Shown piece after piece: positions 60,196-64,000 of a stretch of 64,000 nucleotides of DNA. How positions within the stretch are numbered: position 1 is the stretch's first letter; every line of letters starts with the position of its first letter. The position numbers were made by a program, and so were the translations under genes. The notes under the pieces are model-generated. The model did not search any database. It was not told the DNA's origin and worked only from the letters and a program-made list of their open reading frames with translations. Source of the stretch: Armatimonadota bacterium (GTDB taxonomy: Bacteria; Armatimonadota; Fimbriimonadia; Fimbriimonadales; Fimbriimonadaceae); assembly GCA_016789105.1 (NCBI GenBank), contig JAEURN010000008.1:248001-312000 (forward strand), read 5' to 3'.

Positions 60196-61392
60196 GTGAA
60201 GCGCGGCCAAATCCCGCTGATCGCCGCCGTGGCCCTGGATATGACGGGCTTCGGCATGATCATCCCCGACATCCAGACGCGGGCCGAGTTGTTCCTGCGT
60301 GCTGAGCGGTGGAGCCTGCCCCCCGGAGTGACCGATGGGGTCGTCATCGGACTCATTCTCGCCAGCATGTTCATCGTGCAGTTCCTGGTGAGCCCAGTCT
60401 GGGGGGCCAAAAGCGACCATTTGGGCCGAAAGAACGTGTTCGTCGCCTGCACCTTGCTGAGTGCGGGGGCGATGGCGGTTTATGCCCTGGCGGGGACGGC
60501 AGCCATGCTCTTTGCCAGCCGCATCATTGCCGGCCTGGGTGGGGCCAATGTCGCCGTCGCCCAGGCGAGCATCGCCGATTCCACCGACGGCAAGTCCCGG
60601 GCGGTGGGGCTCGGTTACCTGAGTGCGGCCCAAAGCACCGGGTTGATTGCCGGGCCGTTCATCGGCGGCGTGATCGCCACCGCCTTTGGGTCGCATGTGC
60701 TTGGATGGGTGGCCATGGGGCTTTCCGTGACCGGGGTTGCCGCCGTCCTCCTGTGGGGAGAATTCTCCCAGAACGAGGCCGTGGCCACCCGGCGGAAGTT
60801 CGGGTTCCGCCCCTTGGTCCGGGAATTCCCCAAACTCCTCCCGCTCGTCCTCCTTGCTGGGTCGGCCTGGTTCGCCTTGGCGACATTGGAAGGCACGTTC
60901 GGTCGCCTCCTCAACGCGGTATGGGGTCTGCAGGAATTCCATTTTGGACTGCTGTTCGGGTTCGAAAGCGTTGTCGGGTTGCTCGTCCAAGGCCTACTCC
61001 TCAAGCGGCTGGTTGCCGCATTCCCCGAACGGGGGCTCCTGTGGACCAGTTACATCCTCCAAGGGTTGGGGCTCGCCATGACTCCGTTTGTGCCTAATTT
61101 AGCGGGATTGTTTGCCGCCAGCCTGTGCTATGCCGTCGGAGTGAGCGTCGCTAACCCGACTGTCAACGGCCTGTGCAGCAAATCCGTGGCTGAAGACCGG
61201 CAAGGCGAAGTGTTCGGGGTTCTCCAATCGGCCCGGAGCATTGGGTTCATGCTTGGGCCGCTCATCGGCGGGGCCCTCTTTGACCGGTGGCATGCCTTGC
61301 CTTACCTCGTGGCCGGCGGGGTGTGCCTGCTCGTCGCCTTCGCCGCCCCTTTGGCCGTGCCCCATGCCGAAACCGCCCCCGCCCCAGGGTAA
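60196..61392 (+). CDS. MFS transporter, TetA-like drug:proton antiporter group
   Basis: The 398-residue protein has about twelve helices. The loop 2-3 motif GAKSDHLGRKNVFVAC (motif A, G-x-x-x-D-x-x-GR-K) and a motif C-like AAQSTGLIAGPFIGGVI mark the DHA1/TetA group, as does MTGFGMIIPDIQTRA in helix 1. Substrate unknown. The DinB gene follows after 9 nt and is probably co-transcribed. Confidence 0.88.
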   Translation: MKRGQIPLIAAVALDMTGFGMIIPDIQTRAELFLRAERWSLPPGVTDGVVIGLILASMFIVQFLVSPVWGAKSDHLGRKNVFVACTLLSAGAMAVYALAGTAAMLFASRIIAGLGGANVAVAQASIADSTDGKSRAVGLGYLSAAQSTGLIAGPFIGGVIATAFGSHVLGWVAMGLSVTGVAAVLLWGEFSQNEAVATRRKFGFRPLVREFPKLLPLVLLAGSAWFALATLEGTFGRLLNAVWGLQEFHFGLLFGFESVVGLLVQGLLLKRLVAAFPERGLLWTSYILQGLGLAMTPFVPNLAGLFAASLCYAVGVSVANPTVNGLCSKSVAEDRQGEVFGVLQSARSIGFMLGPLIGGALFDRWHALPYLVAGGVCLLVAFAAPLAVPHAETAPAPG

Positions 61393-61401
61393 AAGCGAGC
61401 C

Positions 61402-61854
61402 GTGAACAACCGCTACCTGCTCAATGCCCTCGAAGCTGGCCCCCTTTCCGTCGCAAGGCTGATGGAAGCCATCGGTAAGGACAAATGGGACGGGGCCGAA
61501 CCAGGTTTTTTCACCCCCAGGGAAACAGTTGCCCACCTGGCCGATTGCGAACCGATGCTCCGGGCGAGATTTGCCGCCGCCGTGCAAGCCCCCGGATCTG
61601 AAGTCGAGTTGTTTGACGAAGAAGCCGAGGCGGTCAACAAAAATTACGCCGGATCCGATGTTGGCCAGCAGTTGGCCGCCTGGAAAGCCGACCGGGAGGA
61701 AACCCTGGCCTTTGTCCGTAGCGTCACTGATTGGTCCGGGCACATCATCCACCCTGAGCAAGGCCGCATGGGTGCCGAATCGGTGATTTGCACGGTGATC
61801 GGGCATGATCTCTACCACATCGAACGCCTCACCCGGCTCTTGTCGGACAATTGA
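61402..61854 (+). CDS. DinB-family protein
   Basis: The 150-residue four-helix protein fits DinB/DUF664: ARLMEAIGKDKWDGAEPGFFTPRETVAHLADCEPM has the first metal-ligand His (HLADCE), and VIGHDLYHIERLTRLL has the closing His pair. Members are metal-binding; some are thiol-dependent transferases (bacillithiol/mycothiol S-transferases). The reaction here is not known. Start GTG, 9 nt after the transporter gene. Confidence 0.8.
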   Translation: MNNRYLLNALEAGPLSVARLMEAIGKDKWDGAEPGFFTPRETVAHLADCEPMLRARFAAAVQAPGSEVELFDEEAEAVNKNYAGSDVGQQLAAWKADREETLAFVRSVTDWSGHIIHPEQGRMGAESVICTVIGHDLYHIERLTRLLSDN

Positions 61855-61884
61855 CCAAGGTGCCACGTCTAACCAATTGACACA

Positions 61885-64000
61885 GTGAAGCTCAAGCAGG
61901 CGACCGACGCGCTCTGGCGCATCTTTTTGGCATTTGGGCGGGCGTTGCTCGCTTGGTCGCCGACCCTGCTTTTGACCGTCCTGGGCGCGATCTACCTTTT
62001 CAACTGCCTCGAAGTCCTGGCTGCGCCGGGCACCGGGTTAGATATCGCTTACACGGGGCGGGGCGGAACAATCCACATCAGCGCCGAATCCTATTCCATC
62101 GATCCGGTCTCGCAAACCTTGGGCGCTACCGGGGTCACCGTCCGCAACCAGCAAGGCGAAGTGGTGGCCCAGGCAAAGAAGATTTTTGTGGCCCGCAAGG
62201 CGGAAACCTTTGACGCACGGGTGTATTCGGTCACGGGGACCATCGTCCGGCGCAAGGACGGAACCTTCAACACCCTCGACATCTTGCCCCCCCACAACCC
62301 GGATGCCAAGCCCAAGCCGATCCATTTGATGGTGGATCGCGCCCAACTCACGGTCAGCGACCAATCGGGGCAAAGGCCGGTTGCAGAATCCTTGATTGTC
62401 AGGGGGCTCGAGTTCTCCTCCGACGGCAAGCAGAACGTTGTTTCTGGCGATTTTGATTGGGGGGGCGCGGCAAAGGCCAGGATCAACGCCGCGTTTGACC
62501 GGGAAAACCGGTTCAAGGCGCAGGTCACGGGGTTGGCCGCCAACCTCAACCGGATGCGGCCCCTTGCCAATGCCTTTCTCGACCTCAAAACCCGGCGGAT
62601 CGCCGACCGCTGGCAGGCCGACGACCTGTCCCTGGCCGGCGACGCGACGGTTGCCGGCGACGAAAAACACATTTCCTCAATCCACGGCGAGTTGGCCCTG
62701 ACGGGGAAAGGGATCAGGGATCCCGATTACTTCCGCGGGGCGGCCCTTGCCGCCCGGGTCTCTTTGTACTCCCAGTCCGCCCAAATCACCGCCCGGGTCG
62801 AGGAGCCCGGGCGCATGCTCAGTTGGGATGGGCCCGTGAGTTGGTCCGGCGGATTTTCCGGCTCGGGGAAGGTGGTGGCGGTCCTGGCCGATTCCCGCCG
62901 CGCTTGGCCGGCCATCTCCCGCGCAATCCCCAAAGGCGTGGCGCTTGCCGGAGGGCGGTTTGAAGGGGTGGCTTCCATCGACCGGGGGAAGGTTTCGGTG
63001 AGTGGCAATGTTTCTGCAGACCGGATCGACGCATCCGGGGAAAGGGTCGGCCAGATCGCCGGCAACGTGGTTGCAGACGGCGAGCGGGTGAGTGTTGTGA
63101 TCGATCGGGCGATTTGGCAGTCGGCCGCCCTTAAAGGGTGGGTCACCGCCGATTACCGCGGCAATTTTGTCGCTGGGGAAGTCGAAACGGTGGGAGACAA
63201 GATCGTGCCGCTCGAATTCCCACTGGACAACGGGGTATTCGTTTTGGCCGCCCGGGCCAAGGCCCTTTTGACCGGAACCCCCGCTGACCCGCAGATTTTG
63301 GCCGATGTCGCCGGCTATGCCCAGTTGAGCCTGGGAGACAAGGACTACCTTCTTGGCGAAGTCGATGCCCGGATTGGATGGCGCAAAGGGTTGGCGACGA
63401 TCGAGCGGGCCGTTGCGAGTGGCCCGAACGGCGTTTTGAGCGCAAGCGGGTCTGTGAACACCGACAAGCAGGCCCTGAACCTAGAGGTCGAAGCGGGCGG
63501 GGTTGACCTCTCGGCCTACACAAACCAACTCACAGGTGTCGCCTATGGCTCGGGGACGCTCACGGGGACTTTCCAGTCGCCGAGGGCCGTTTTGGAAGCC
63601 ACCGTGCTCAACCTTCGCGCAGGGGACACGGTTTTGCCCAGGACGGAAGCGACGTTGGCCTTTGATGGCAAGCAGGTTTCGGCCAGTCGGATCGTTTCCC
63701 AATTCGGCTTGGGACGGGTGACTGGCCAAGCGACTTATGACATCGAATCGGGCGGAATCCTGGCCAACCTTGCCGCCAAAGACATCTTCCTGGCCGACCT
63801 GCTGCCAGATGCGCCGTTCGTTGGCCGGGTCGATTCCGATGCCATCACGGTCTCCGGGACATTGGATGAGCCCGAGTTCCAGGCCACCGCCCATTCAAGC
63901 GACCTCATCGTCGCCGGTGTGCCGGTCGATTCCGTGGCCTTGCAAGCCTCAGGTTTGGGTACCCGGATCCGGGTGGACAGCCTACAGGGCCGGATCGGGA
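61885..64000 (+). CDS. AsmA/TamB-like large envelope protein (5' part; runs off window)
   Basis: The frame from GTG 61885 is open to the window end (705 codons). An N-terminal helix (about residues 22-42, SPTLLLTVLGAIYLF) anchors it in the inner membrane, and the rest is long, repetitive beta-sheet sequence (VRNQQGEVVAQAKKIFVARK; GTFNTLDILPP; SGSGKVVAVLADSRRAW; YGSGTLTGTFQSPRAVLEATV) as in AsmA-like and TamB proteins that bridge the envelope to carry lipids. The C-terminal domain that would decide between these is beyond the edge. Confidence 0.75.
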   Translation, partial: MKLKQATDALWRIFLAFGRALLAWSPTLLLTVLGAIYLFNCLEVLAAPGTGLDIAYTGRGGTIHISAESYSIDPVSQTLGATGVTVRNQQGEVVAQAKKIFVARKAETFDARVYSVTGTIVRRKDGTFNTLDILPPHNPDAKPKPIHLMVDRAQLTVSDQSGQRPVAESLIVRGLEFSSDGKQNVVSGDFDWGGAAKARINAAFDRENRFKAQVTGLAANLNRMRPLANAFLDLKTRRIADRWQADDLSLAGDATVAGDEKHISSIHGELALTGKGIRDPDYFRGAALAARVSLYSQSAQITARVEEPGRMLSWDGPVSWSGGFSGSGKVVAVLADSRRAWPAISRAIPKGVALAGGRFEGVASIDRGKVSVSGNVSADRIDASGERVGQIAGNVVADGERVSVVIDRAIWQSAALKGWVTADYRGNFVAGEVETVGDKIVPLEFPLDNGVFVLAARAKALLTGTPADPQILADVAGYAQLSLGDKDYLLGEVDARIGWRKGLATIERAVASGPNGVLSASGSVNTDKQALNLEVEAGGVDLSAYTNQLTGVAYGSGTLTGTFQSPRAVLEATVLNLRAGDTVLPRTEATLAFDGKQVSASRIVSQFGLGRVTGQATYDIESGGILANLAAKDIFLADLLPDAPFVGRVDSDAITVSGTLDEPEFQATAHSSDLIVAGVPVDSVALQASGLGTRIRVDSLQGRIG

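Overview
The window is about 60% G+C, almost entirely coding, with very short intergenic gaps. It looks like the chromosome of a diderm bacterium of the Armatimonadota, probably Fimbriimonadia. This is an inference from gene content: a bacterial proteasome locus whose tagging protein ends in RQRSGE (the UBact type rather than actinobacterial Pup), several PEP-CTERM surface proteins, barrel-like secreted proteins ending in Phe, pseudopilin-like proteins, and a mreBCD-rpoN-recA-type housekeeping set. I saw no rRNA, tRNA, CRISPR array, insertion sequence or prophage.

Layout. 0-7.2 kb: an Ig-like membrane protein, purH, then a small membrane protein leading mreB-mreC-mreD and a glutamate dehydrogenase. 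7.2-16 kb: tmk divergent from a glcD-glcE-acyl-CoA dehydrogenase operon, a small barrel-like protein, plsC, two tandem small paralogues, photolyase, family-4 uracil-DNA glycosylase and a HIT protein. 16-22 kb: a lipoprotein, a membrane protein/XRE regulator pair, an ANTAR response regulator, a three-gene fumarylacetoacetase operon, and glyS. 22-27.5 kb: a barrel-like protein facing a lipoprotein-dop-UBact-prcB operon, then an HDOD protein. 27.6-34 kb: DUF177-plsX-fabH, rpoN, riboflavin synthase and a long-chain acyl-CoA ligase. 34-44.8 kb: an unknown protein, DUF58 and RDD proteins, recF and DUF721/DciA, comEC split in two genes, valS and cdsA with two parS sites between them. 44.8-49.7 kb: a PKD protein, ymdB-like, recX, recA and two PEP-CTERM paralogues. 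49.7-64 kb: a substrate-binding-protein/permease fusion, priA, a GYF-like pseudopilin protein, a third PEP-CTERM protein, a tiny lipoprotein, an antiporter, an HtrA protease, a SelW-like gene interrupted by an in-frame UGA, a peroxiredoxin-like protein, an MFS transporter, a DinB protein and the 5' part of an AsmA/TamB-like gene.

The most striking items are these. First, a hidden SelW/Rdx-family gene (59171-59410, minus) has UGA exactly where the second redox Cys of CxxC belongs, and a SECIS-like hairpin follows it, so it is a candidate selenoprotein. Second, a UBact-proteasome operon with tightly overlapping genes. Third, a recurrent TANNNT box 6-8 nt upstream of start codons, which implies widespread leaderless transcription. 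Fourth, two parS sites, one of them written across the cdsA stop codon, suggesting that the replication origin is not far away; recF and DciA fit this.

Many starts were moved from the longest possible ORF to the start supported by ribosome-binding sites, ATGA/TGATG overlaps, leaderless promoter boxes or family alignment.
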